Assembly: GCA_907163375.1 (NCBI GenBank)
Contig: CAJQUW010012972.1
Coordinates: 682,001 to 746,000, forward strand
Direction: 5' to 3'
DNA length: 64,000 bases
Origin: Prostheceraeus crozeri
Taxonomy: Eukaryota; Platyhelminthes; Polycladida; Euryleptidae
Shown here in pieces: positions 35,531-45,306 of the stretch. Both the position numbers and the translations under genes were made by a program. Each line of letters starts with the position of its first letter. Within the stretch, counting starts at the first letter, position 1. Under the pieces are notes generated by a model. It was not told the DNA's origin. It made no database searches and saw only the letters and a program-made list of their open reading frames with translations.

Positions 35531-36600
35531 ATTTATCTATGGCTAACTATTTTGTACCATAGTTATCAGCACAAGGCAATGATAAATCATAGCCTAGCTC
35601 TATGATTTTGGCCTTCATATTCAAAAGTCAGTTACTTTCACAGTTTTTAATTCAGGTATGGACGATATGACAGAAATTAACAAAGCTAAAGCACGATTAA
35701 AGACTAGACATGATTGAAGACTTAACCGTACACCAGGGAGATTGTCAGATAGGTCGAGGAAAGTAGTTGGGCGACGCGCCAGCACCAATTCAATTTTTGT
35801 ATCTCAACATGTGCGATGAATAAGGAAGGTTTAGAATAAGAGAAATTTCAATGAAGAATACAGTGCTAAAATCGTTTTCGAATTTGCAGGAAGCACGGAT
35901 GAAGCAATCAATGACCTGCAAATATAATGATGGCAAACTAATGGAGCCATATTGAGCAAGAAAACTGCCACAAAATTGTTTAATTGTTTTCTAAAATTGA
36001 CTCTTGCAAAATTTGCTTTCGGAAGGCATCCTTGTGGTTGATTTAATAGACATTCAACAACTTCAAAGAAATGTAATATGTTCCCCAAACGAACAGTTTA
36101 AGCTATCAAAGATAGCCAAAACAGCAACACAAATTAGTAAGTTAAGTTGGACTAATTGGACAATTTGATGTTCAAATCCGAAGAGCCTGATACTGGCTGC
36201 TTCTAATGGTAGACCGATGAAGAATGAAAAAGAAGTGGTTAGTAAACAAATGAAAACCAAATGGAGCAAGGAAATGCATGCTATCGTGATATCAACGCTA
36301 CGCTGTAATGTGTCATAATCGAAGTAACATTAGCTGTTCTCGAATGGTATGTATCACCTTTTTTCTAGTAAATGAATCGAACCAACAGTGATATTGCTAC
36401 AGATTATGCTCTAGCATCACGCATGAAAATAACTGAACTGTTCTTACAAATGAGCATTTCAGTTATTTTCACTGTTTTCAATTATTTTCATACTTTCATA
36501 GCAAAACTATGAAATTATAGAAATTTATTACTTTACGTCCTATGAAAGAAGAACTCATAACTATGGTGCAGGGACATCTAGAAAGGGGATGAGACACTTT
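35531..36600. other. Unassigned stretch bounded by short inverse CATAG words
   Basis: CATAGTTATCAG starts at 35558 and ATAACTATG ends at 36565, which could be inverted ends of a 1-kb element, but the flanking 8-mers do not match. No open frame is convincing. It separates LINE 2 from the repeat at 36606. Confidence 0.35.
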
Positions 36601-36605
36601 TCTGC

Positions 36606-36825
36606 ATCATACCAGGGACATCTATGATTATTATAAGATATCTAAGGGACACTCAATTCCCATACCATGTAATGGACTGGAGGCCAGTGACTTTGGTAGA
36701 CTTAATTAATGACGATAGCGTGTATTTGGATAAAGCCATGGAACAAGTTGTACGCAATTCACTTCATTATTGTAAAATACATCAGAACCCAGCTGAATTG
36801 ATCGCTGTACATACAAATTAATACG
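36606..36825 (+). repeat. Inverted-pair repeat, arm X, with open frame
   Basis: Homologous in inverse orientation to about 38715-38945, roughly 80% over about 150 bases by eye. The plus strand of this arm has a 65-codon frame (36624-36821) reading MIIIRYLRDTQFPYH then DWRPVTLVDLIND. The same frame is open for about 35 codons in the other arm, with MIDIRYLRGAHLPYH and DWRPVTLVDLINDGS. I do not recognise the peptide; it may come from an element protein. Confidence 0.6.
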
Positions 36826-36927
36826 CCCGGACCAGTCTTGCAGTCCTTCATTCATTGATTATAATTGTTATGACAACTGATGTGTGGTAGTGAGGGTTTG
36901 ATCCTGCTAATTGACACAGTAGCGTAA

Positions 36928-37000
36928 GTGGCTCGTAGCTCGATTGGTAGGTCACAGGTTTTGTTAACCTTGGTCGTAGGTTCGAATCCTACCAGCCGCA
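36928..37000 (+). tRNA. tRNA-like sequence, probably pseudogene, copy 1
   Basis: The A box (TAGCTCGATTGG) and B box (GGTTCGAATCC) of the RNA polymerase III promoter are intact. The T arm is perfect (GTAGG/CCTAC), and the acceptor stem has six of seven pairs counting one G-T, followed by discriminator A. The D stem has a mismatch, and the anticodon arm (CAGGT, loop, ACCTT) has one mismatch at its base. Loop register gives TGT (Thr), though a shifted reading would give GTT (Asn). Confidence 0.55.
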
Positions 37001-37225
37001 CAACTTTTGCATGGCAATTTGATCTATCGTTTACTGAATTTCATTGTTACTAATTGCATTCACGACATGGCATAAGATCCTTTGATGGACAATCGATCCG
37101 CTCTACTTGCCTGAATGTCGGCGGTCACAATTGTGACGAGTTATTTATTCATTGATTATAATTGCTATGACAACTGATGTGTGGTAGTGAGGGCCTTGAT
37201 CCTGTCAATTGACACAGTCGCATAA

Positions 37226-37302
37226 ATGGCTCGTAGCTCGATTGGTAGGGCACAGGTATAGTTAGTTAACCTTGGTCGTGGGTTCGAATCCTACCAGCTG
37301 CA
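37226..37302 (+). tRNA. tRNA-like sequence, pseudogene, copy 2
   Basis: Same arrangement as copy 1, with a better D stem (GCTC/GGGC) and intact T arm and B box. It has four extra bases in the anticodon loop, so it cannot be a normal tRNA. Its first bases are also weaker in the acceptor stem. Confidence 0.55.
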
Positions 37303-37355
37303 CATCTTTTGCATGGCAATTTGGTCTATTGTTTATTTAATTTCATTGTTGTTAA

Positions 37356-38173
37356 GAGAAATTGTCGGAAGAATCTGTGCAGTGTGCATCTCAATTTTTT
37401 AAATAAATTGTGACTTTCTATATTCGTTGATTTTTCCTTTGTCTTATCTAAAACCCCCTCCAGAATACTTATTTGGACCACTAGTGGTCTTTATTCGAGA
37501 ATTCAAGAGCAATGAAGTGATATAATATATGTGATTTGTTTCCCGCCTTGAATTCAAGACATGAATGTATGAAGGCTCAACTTTCATTAAGCAAAAATTG
37601 ATGGCTATTTTTATCACATTGATGCTCGAATGTTTTCATATTCACCGACGAAATTTATACGGATTTCGTAATCAACTTAAATCCTTATCAATGCTGTTCC
37701 TGAATTGCCCAATATGGTAGGACCTTAAAATCGTGGAAAGTCACCAATCACCACCGCTTGGTTTGCTTTTTATTCAATATGATCTTCGCATTTTATGAAT
37801 CACTGACATCATAATCACATTTTATTTGTTCGTCGGAGTTTTGCTTATGATTTGAAGGCCTCAAAGATGCTGCTCTATAGTCGCGAGATGTCTAATAGGA
37901 GATAAAAATATTTCACAATAGACATCGGTAACCACTCATTACAAGGAGGCTCACTTGGAAAGACAACACTGGTCGCACTTTTCCACCAAAATCTTGATAA
38001 GGGATCTTCCAAAGGAATGGATATGCAAACAATTTTGGTTAACTTTTAGTATTTTCATTTGTTATACCAATTAAATTATTGTCAATTTTTGAGGTTTCAA
38101 TTTGTTTTTTGTTCGTTTCTGATTGCATCATAGGTAGGTTTCCTTCAGATTTTAATCATGTCTTGGCAATGAA
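37356..38173. other. Unassigned stretch
   Basis: Contains the perfect 14-bp palindrome GACCACTAGTGGTC (37476-37489). Otherwise AT-rich with no coding signal. Confidence 0.4.
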
Positions 38174-38379
38174 TTAGGCCTCAGCCACACTGCTCACTTT
38201 TCCAAGCGTTTCCGAGCAAAGCGTTTTGAAGCAAATATAAAGTCACCATTGCAGCAGTTGTAGACTGCCACACAGGGAGCAAACCAAACCAGAGTGATTG
38301 ATAGCTTGTTGACATACGTTTGCTCGCGTTTGCTCGAGACGCTCGTGTTTGCTTTGTTTTCAGTGTGGCTGAGGCGTAA
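38174..38379. mobile_element. Short MITE with 19-bp terminal inverted repeats
   Basis: TTAGGCCTCAGCCACACTG at the left pairs with the right end (reverse complement TTACGCCTCAGCCACACTG, one mismatch). The interior of about 170 bases has repeated GTTTGCTCG/GCGTTT words. No convincing target duplication was found, so the family stays open. The minus-strand frames here (38181-38421) are incidental. Confidence 0.7.
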
Positions 38380-38714
38380 GGCATGGACATGGACATATTG
38401 CTGCAACGATTGTAGTAGCAAGTAAAATCATCAGTGATCAGCTATCACTTAGTCCATGATCATCATTGATCATGATCATCAAACATTTTCCAGAAAGAGT
38501 CCACAATTCTGCAAAAAACACTGCTGAATCGATTTTCACAAGCAAATCTTTTTACAATGAGCCTGCTAATTGCACGAAAAATAAGCATGTATCAAAATGT
38601 TCAGAATCCACACCAATAGCCATTGATGCTACGTGCCATAGGTGAACAATTTCAATCACTAGAAGCTGATATTGCAGATGTTATTGAAAGTTGCTTATTC
38701 TTGAGGGAGTTCTG

Positions 38715-38945
38715 CAGTTTTCTTCTTGACTGGGTCGAGAATCTTTCAACAGATTCCCTGCATGAATGCGCGTATGTAGAGTATTGGATAATCGTTTACA
38801 ACTTGGTTCACGGTTCTATCCAGATGTGCACAAACTACCGTCATTAATCAAGTCTACCAAAGTCACTGGTCTCCAGTCTAGTATATGGTATGGGAGGTGA
38901 GCGCCCCGTAGATATCTTATATCAATCATAGATGTCCCTGGTGTT
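38715..38945 (-). repeat. Inverted-pair repeat, arm Y
   Basis: Inverse partner of 36606-36825; see that entry. The homologous open frame on this strand is kept for about 35 codons before diverging. The two arms enclose about 2 kb containing the tRNA-like units and the short MITE. Confidence 0.6.
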
Positions 38946-39051
38946 ACTTTCAAATAGCTCCACAATTGAATGCAGCATCATGTTTTAATTTGTCATTTCT
39001 ATCATTTACTTCGCTAACATTCGTCGTCACATCGGAATAATGTATATCACC

Positions 39052-39905
39052 TAGGATTTACAATCTCTAGTCGTTATCCCAATCCCGGGATTTTCGAGAC
39101 TGGATAATCGTAATCCCGGGATCCCGGGATCTCGATCGAGATTAATATATAATTTTCAAATCATCAATTTTCAAGAAATATTTCAAAAGACAATACCTGC
39201 TTATAGAATAAAATGTATATCTCTCATAACTTGAGCTAAACAAACATGTACGTGAAACTAGTCAATTCGTAAAAAATATTGTCGAAGCAAGGCCAGACAC
39301 TGAATTGTGTTATCACTCAGTCTCGACCATAATTTTGTCGAAACACATGATTACATAACAACAATAACATTCGACTGTTGTAAGATCGAAGCTTACAGTA
39401 ATCGAAAAACTAGAGCACACGGCTACTGCCACTACGACTTTTACGACTTCAGTGACTCAGAAACACTAACACACTATCATGAACAAATCAAGTCATATTC
39501 ATGTCCTCTTTTGTTGTTTCACTTTTGAAAATTTGATTTCAATCCCTAGATAGAGCGCGTGCATGATAATCCCGGACATCTTGGAAGTGCTGTGAACACA
39601 CCGGCTCGCCAGTCGTCAAGTCAGAATCAATGACTCAGCTTAAGAACTGCTGAAGTGGCATAGATATCATGTAATGCATTCATTTCTAACCAGCTGGCTC
39701 GGCCAACATAGCACAATGTCTATTCATCTTACTCAAAACATGAAAAAATGTAGATATTTTTTCAAAAAAAGCCCTTGACTTCCTCACTATGTGACTCAGA
39801 ACATTGGACCAATTTTTCAAATATCTCAAAATTCCTCGAGATCTCGAAGACGTAATCCCAGGATTTTTAATCTCGGAAATAGAGATCCCGGGATTATAAA
39901 CCCTA
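39052..39905. mobile_element. hAT-type MITE with CCCGGGAT-rich ends
   Basis: A perfect 8-bp duplication, ATATCACC, lies at 39044-39051 and 39906-39913. The ends are TAGGATTTACAATC and, in reverse complement, TAGGGTTTATAATC. Subterminal regions on both sides carry repeated ATCCCGGGAT words. The 854 bp have no transposase. Eight-base duplication plus TAGGG-type ends fit hAT. Confidence 0.88.
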
Positions 39906-40094
39906 ATATCACCGGATCCTTATGTCGTCATCTCTCTATAGTAAGGTATCCCATAGCAATTCAGGTATATCATTCATATTTTGAGGATTTTGCATTCAAT
40001 TACGCCGGATTCAATGAGTTCTTATCAAGAGTTTCCTTGCAACTCTTTTTTTTATTTTCCGATATTATCTATAATTCTGATCATGTTATGTTGG

Positions 40095-40315
40095 AATTAG
40101 TGATGAATAATCAATTACTATATAGATATTTATGGTCAGTAACAGATAATGGAGAGATATAGAAATATAGTTTTATTCAAGACTATGAAAGTTTGCTCTG
40201 TCTCAATGGATGTTTTTTCATAAAAAACTTGAAAGTCTGAAATTTTGCAGGATGGATGGATTCGAATTTCGGATTTTTGCCTAAAAATAATTTATAATAT
40301 CCATTTACCATATCC
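40095..40315 (+). repeat. Dispersed repeat, copy 2 (homologous to 5695-5925)
   Basis: Shares CAGATAATGGAGAGAT and CTATGAAAGTTTGCTCT in order and spacing with the copy near 5.7 kb. Similarity fades near 40315. Family unknown. Confidence 0.55.
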
Positions 40316-41400
40316 AGCAACGCGCAGCAACGTGATCGGTCGGTCTGCGCACTCTGTCGTCACTTGATGATATTGTGCTTATCATTTTCGTGGGTTTATT
40401 TTCTCCTAAATTTCGTCTGTGTGTGCTCGTCGTTGTGTGCATCTCATCTCTGTGCTATCGGAATTCATCGTGTTTCTGTGGAATTATCCTTACCAGTCGC
40501 CGCTCTTGTAGATTCATATACACCGATAGAGTATTGTTCATCGGCATCTTTCTCTGTGACTCTGTAAAGTTCAATCTGACGTAATTACGCTAATTGGTGT
40601 CCATGTACGATCATCGGATTTGAAGTTTGATTTATTGAAATCCATTGATAGTTGTTATCTACGTTGATACCGTGGTCGAGTTGTTACAGGTGCTGAAATA
40701 TCTCTACACCGCCTGACTCTTTCTGGCTTTTGGTTCAAATCTCAGTATCATCCCGAACTAGGATTCACCATCACTCGGTAAAGACGAAGCACGCGTTCAG
40801 TGGCTATTTCGGCTTCGCATTTTCCTGACCTAAAGGGTCTTATTGAAGAATTCCGTGTGTCTCTGATGGAACTATTCGAACAGACTTGAGAGAAATGGAA
40901 AATGCATTGTCTGGTCTATTTTTCGTATTTAGGTAATAGAAAATTCAGCAGCAAACATGCGCATTAATCAGGGTCAGCTTTCCTCGGGAGGTCGACATGA
41001 TAAAGCAAGATAGTGCGACATGATAGTGCAAGAGAATATGGGCAAAACTTTGACATCTATATGGAAGAATTTCATTGACGATTATCAAGGATGAATAGTA
41101 TAATATTGCATGGTATTCCGGGTCAGAATACAGGTGCCTTGATGAGAGTAAAATATTTTATTTGTCTTAGGTTGAACACATTTTAGAAGAACTCGAAGTT
41201 TCCAATGCGGATGTATCGTCGTGCAAAAGAAAAGGAAAACCGGGCAATCAGACAACGGATATTGAACATTTGTACAGAGTACTTCAGTAAGAAATCTGAA
41301 ATATCCAAATTATCTAAAAAATTACGCAATTCTTCGAAACAAAAGAAAAATTTGTTCACCAAGATTTGACGTCTTCAGGATTCTACGACTTGAGCTAAAA
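40316..41400 (+). pseudogene. Possible LINE 5' region and ORF1 relic
   Basis: About 41090-41290 on the plus strand reads NSIILHGIPGQNTGALMRV and then VEHILEELEVSNADVSSCKR with KGKPGN. This resembles the RRM-like ORF1 protein of CR1/L2-type LINEs (a HGIPG block followed by LEELEVS and a short basic GK segment). After it, KKLRNSSKQKKNLF resembles the end of that domain. Upstream, 40820-40920 has a possible coiled-coil-like frame in pieces. Frames are broken and no reverse transcriptase follows. The assignment is from memory of motif wording only. Confidence 0.42.
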
Positions 41401-41426
41401 AAATAATCGTCGTTGGTAGTGTAAAA

Positions 41427-41443
41427 TGTCCGGTTACCGGACA
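41427..41443. repeat. Palindrome TGTCCGGTTACCGGACA, repeated downstream
   Basis: A 17-base perfect palindrome followed by TTTTGACCCAC. A related copy (TCCGGTTATAGGACA...CTTTTGACCCAC) lies at about 41700-41733. It could be ends or control sites of an element, but no further structure is seen. Confidence 0.4.
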
Positions 41444-42039
41444 GTCCCATTTTGACCCACCTTCTCGTCGCGTAAACAGACCTGGCCATTCAATTAAGCG
41501 TCTTCGACTGCACCTCTTGGGACCTTAATCTCAAAACTGAATTTTGGGTAGAAAAATAACCTAAAAAACTTTTCGCTGCCTCACCCCCGCCCTTCTGAAA
41601 GATATTTTTGACTTAGAGAATCATAGTGTTGGAAAATCGACTTGTAGAATAACGTGGCTGGGAAAATAATTTGTAAACTTTTCTATCTGCACCTCTGTTT
41701 CCGGTTATAGGACATGGCCCCTTTTGACCCACTTTCTGGAGTCCGATCGATGCCGGACCACTACCATTTGATTCAGCATGCTCGATTACCCTTTGAGGTA
41801 CCTAAACCTCAAATGTTCACCCACTCGTTCGAAGAAGATGGTCAAAATTTCTCTTTTCCGTCTTATCTCTGTTTCGTGTCTGAGACGGATTATAACTTCG
41901 TGAGTCTGAGGAAGAGGAAAAAGAGGAGGAGGACGAGGATTGGTCTGATCTCGAAGTGATTGAAGAAATCAATAATTTGTTCTACTACCGGGTTTGTGAA
42001 ACCGTTTCATAAACGGCGTTTGCCCGTAGAAGCCGGCTT

Positions 42040-42310
42040 TACAATATTCCATATTCATGTGGAACCGGGTTCATGAGCATAACCATATTCGTGTGGACGA
42101 GATTAACCTCTACGGTAGTGCCCTTTGCCAGTATTTGACTCATTCCAATTTCGAATGGTCAGAGTGATGCTGTGGAAGAGATCACTGTCAGCTTGGGAGG
42201 ATAAGAGGTATTGGCTGTCTGCTAATGAGCCACTGCCCTACAGCCACTACATAACGCTTCAAGAGGATTTGGAGGAAGTGGGATATTCAGTCGGGTCGGC
42301 AGAATGACCG
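42040..42310 (+). pseudogene. B-family DNA polymerase fragment
   Basis: The reading VDEINLYGSALCQYLTHSNFEW (about 42096-42162) matches the conserved (D)xNNLYGxAMxxxLPxxxFEW block in the palm of protein-primed B-family polymerases of Polintons and related viruses. A following frame (42125-42310, with NEPLPYSHYITLQEDLEE) may be the next part. Only this block supports the call, and the fragment is plainly dead. Confidence 0.5.
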
Positions 42311-42599
42311 TTTGTTTCTCACTCGTCCCGCCCGAAGATTGCCGTTTGTACCAGTATTATTTGCTTCTATAAATGCTTCTTGTTTTTCTACTGCACTATC
42401 ATCATTCACTTGCCCATCAGATTGCCTGGTAAGACGCTCGCTAATTACAGCGCCGTCTTTCGCCACATATAGATGCTTGTCACGAATTTCATTCCCTCAT
42501 TAATAGTCATGACAAGCACGAAAACAGACGCAGTTGCCGGTCTACCGCAACACAGCGCTGGTGGAAGAGGCGAAGAGGAAGAGAAAAAGAAGAAAGCGG

Positions 42600-42875
42600 A
42601 TCCCGCTCAAACGTTAAATGCCGCTAAGGCTTTTTATCCAACTTATGTCACCTGCCGCAAAACTCTCAACCCACGGCAGTTATCTAATTGCTGGGTTGGA
42701 CTTGTATGTGGCGCAGGAGAAGACAATTCAGGTGATGCTGGTCTCGTCTGGTTAGACATCTCAATTATATTGCCACCCGGCTGCTATGAATCATAGCAGT
42801 TAATGCGTTTACGCATCGCACCTCGCTCCGACATATCTATGATTCACATGCTAATAGTTGACTCTGGCGTCATTG
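42600..42875 (+). pseudogene. dUTPase-like region, left half
   Basis: The plus strand reads SIILPPGCY (about 42762-42790), RIAPRS (about 42810-42830) and then IVDSGVI up to the insertion point. These are the substrate-binding motifs LPxGxYGRVAPRS and GVID of trimeric dUTPases, which hydrolyse dUTP to dUMP. The matching right half starts at 48270. Old and broken; whether it was a viral or a host gene cannot be told from this copy alone. Confidence 0.6.
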
Positions 42876-43051
42876 CTTAGAAAATCAAAAAAAGGTTTAG
42901 CGCTCCCAAGGTTATGACGAGGATTTTATTTTATTTTAAAATTGTATAAAATACACCCGACCGGTTTCGTCGCGATAGGACAGTCTCAAGGGCTGATTAT
43001 GTACATCTCCAAGAGTGCTTAAATATATGAAGTAAAAGGTAGGACAACTCT

Positions 43052-44162
43052 TCACATCTGTTCATGACGTCTGTTCATTTGTGGCATGTTCTTTGCAATA
43101 TAGCGAGCTTCAGACAACCTAGTAGATATCGCATTGGGTTGTTTATTGATTATTTTGCTGTTAAAGTCATTAATACTCATCACTTTAGTCGGATGGTCTA
43201 TACGATTGTGATCGCTAAGTGCACTTTTGCAGTCACGGTGTGAAATACTTCTTTTATGTTCCTGGAAACGATATCGAAAAGGTCGACATGTTTGGCCTAT
43301 ATAGCTTTTGTTACAAAGCTTACAAGAAAAATTATAAATTAAGTATTTATCATTGCAATTATATTTAGGTGCGATAACTTTACAGATATCACATTTACAA
43401 ATAAATTTATTTTTACAATTATTATTTACTGTTGAAATGAGGTAATTACCTGGTTTAGAAACGATTCTAACGGGTAAATTGTACTTATTATTTAATTTAT
43501 TTAATTTTCGTAACATACTGTCGTTAATATAATCTAACGTTACTGACACCTTTTGACTTTCATCGGGAACATTTTTGTTGGTCTTACATGTATGTATACT
43601 TTGAACTTTATATTTAGCACTGTCAAACTTGAATCCATTTTGTCTTATTCTATTTTCCATAATAGTACATGATTTGGAGAAATCCGCATCATTAGAACAA
43701 CGATTGTGGACGTATTCAATACTATTACGTACAAAATTATCTTTGATGTAATTCGGTAGCCAACTATCTTTACGTAAGCATATACCCGAGTGACAAGGTT
43801 TGCTGAACCATTTATATGAGAAATTGTTATAAATCGTTATGTCAAGAAAGTTCAGCGAATTCTCTTCTGGAATCTCCATCGTAAATTTTATGCTATTATC
43901 TACAGAATTAAAGGCATTTAAAATATTTTTGAACGTTTCATTATCTCTGGGGAGCGGTCCCAAGATCACATCATCAATGTATCTTTTATAAATAACGGGT
44001 ATGATACCGTATTTATCTTTAATAATAGTTAGAGCCCTCTGTTCTACATAATCCATATAAATAATTGCAAATGGGGGTGAGAAGTGGGTTCCCATAGGGC
44101 AACCTTGTATTTGTAAGTACGTTTTATTGTTATACGTTACTTCATAATTATAAGAAATGAAC
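43052..44162 (-). pseudogene. Penelope reverse transcriptase C-part and GIY-YIG endonuclease
   Basis: The open frame runs from the TTAA of the piggyBac insertion down to a stop at 43052. It has GCPMGTHFSPP (RT motif B), VIYKRYIDDVILG (catalytic YIDD), NSLNFLDITIY, then the linker, and the nuclease LIYNFSCKLCNKSYIGQTCRPFR, with YLIYNF as the GIY part, YIGQT as the YIG part, a catalytic-type arginine and the CxxC of Penelope nucleases, followed by FQEHKRSI. The part encoding RT motif A (SLDVKNLYPSI) lies on the other side of the piggyBac at about 48045-47910 and reads into this frame across a single TTAA. The N-terminal portion of RT is absent, so the enzyme is incomplete. Confidence 0.88.
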
Positions 44163-45306
44163 TTAACCCTTTATTTGGCACTGTTGCATATATGCAACAA
44201 ATCAAACTTACTATGGATAACAAAATAATATTGATAGTTCAGTGTCAATACCGCTCTTAAATATAATTCTTACCTTGATTTACAGTAATTTTGCAGCAAA
44301 AATCTGAACAATTGACTTAAAGCATAGTTTCCGACTGCACAGTTTCCAAAAAAAATAACCACTATATTTTTTTCTTCTATAGTAGTGCATTATATATTTT
44401 TCAATGTTACTGACGGGTTTACAAAGCAATTTAGCTCATGAAACATATTGAGAAAGACCTTATTACATATAATCTATTCGATGAAAAGCTGCAGAATCTC
44501 ATTTTCTCATTCTGCGGTTGAAGATATTCATTTGTTGCATATATGCGACATTGTCAAATAGGGGGCGATTTTTATGTCAATATCATGAACATTCCCACGA
44601 CTTTCGGCATCAAAATTGCGAATCACCATGCAAAGCTGTGTCGTCATTCATGATTGAATCGTCATAGCAAGCTAACTTGAGGATCATTGATTGCTATTTA
44701 TAGTACTTACGTCAGCCTCATTGCCTCATTCAATCGAGTCTTCATATTATTCGTTGCGCCGGAAGACTAAGGTGAGTTGAATTTATCAGCATTCAGCATT
44801 CAAGTGAGGTTATTCTAGGAAATATATTAGCAGCCACGCATTTAATTAAGATTTTACATTCATGTGAATTATAGTGGAAAATGTTCACCATTCATGACAA
44901 GCATTCTGGTGGTTTCATAACCCTGTTATGTCCTTTTCCATTACAAATAACTAATCAAAAGTCGTTAAGTTCATATGAGTTAAAATATTTCAATGCTTTG
45001 AAATAAATATTTTGTCTGTCTGGATTTGAAATTGAAATTAAATTTGCACCAAAAGTAACGGAATAGGTCATGGATTACTTTTTATTTCTCTCTTTCCTAT
45101 CATTTCTAGTACATAGTAATCCATGGATACGCTACATGAATTCATAATTGTAGACAGATTAAAAAATGTCAGAGAAAACTAGAAATGAGCTAGCACAAAA
45201 GTAATCCTAATTATAGATTTAAAATGTTGATGAAGTGTATAAAAAAGCTTTGAATGTTGGTTGGATCTAATGTTCAATCTAATCTCTATTTTATATTGAT
45301 TTCAGA

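Larger units (their letters stand above)
36852..37355 (+). repeat. Two tandem tRNA-derived (SINE-like) units, 297-bp period
   Basis: Each unit has a leader of about 75 bases (ATTGATTATAATTG, then GTGTGGTAGTGAGGG), a tRNA-like core, and a shared tail (TTTTGCATGGCAATTTG...AATTTCATTGTT). A spacer of about 80 bases separates the units. Shared leader and tail point to a duplicated SINE-like unit rather than two independent tRNA genes. No poly-A or short-repeat tail is obvious. Confidence 0.7.

Noticed and set aside
35558-36565. A third CATAG-ended 1-kb element
   Set aside because: Short inverse ends exist (CATAGTTAT/ATAACTATG), but the flanking bases do not repeat and the interior does not match the 1.05-kb pair.
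36928-37302. Two functional tRNA genes
   Set aside because: Copy 2 has four extra bases in the anticodon loop, copy 1 has stem mismatches, and both sit in a longer duplicated unit; tRNA-derived repeat is more likely.
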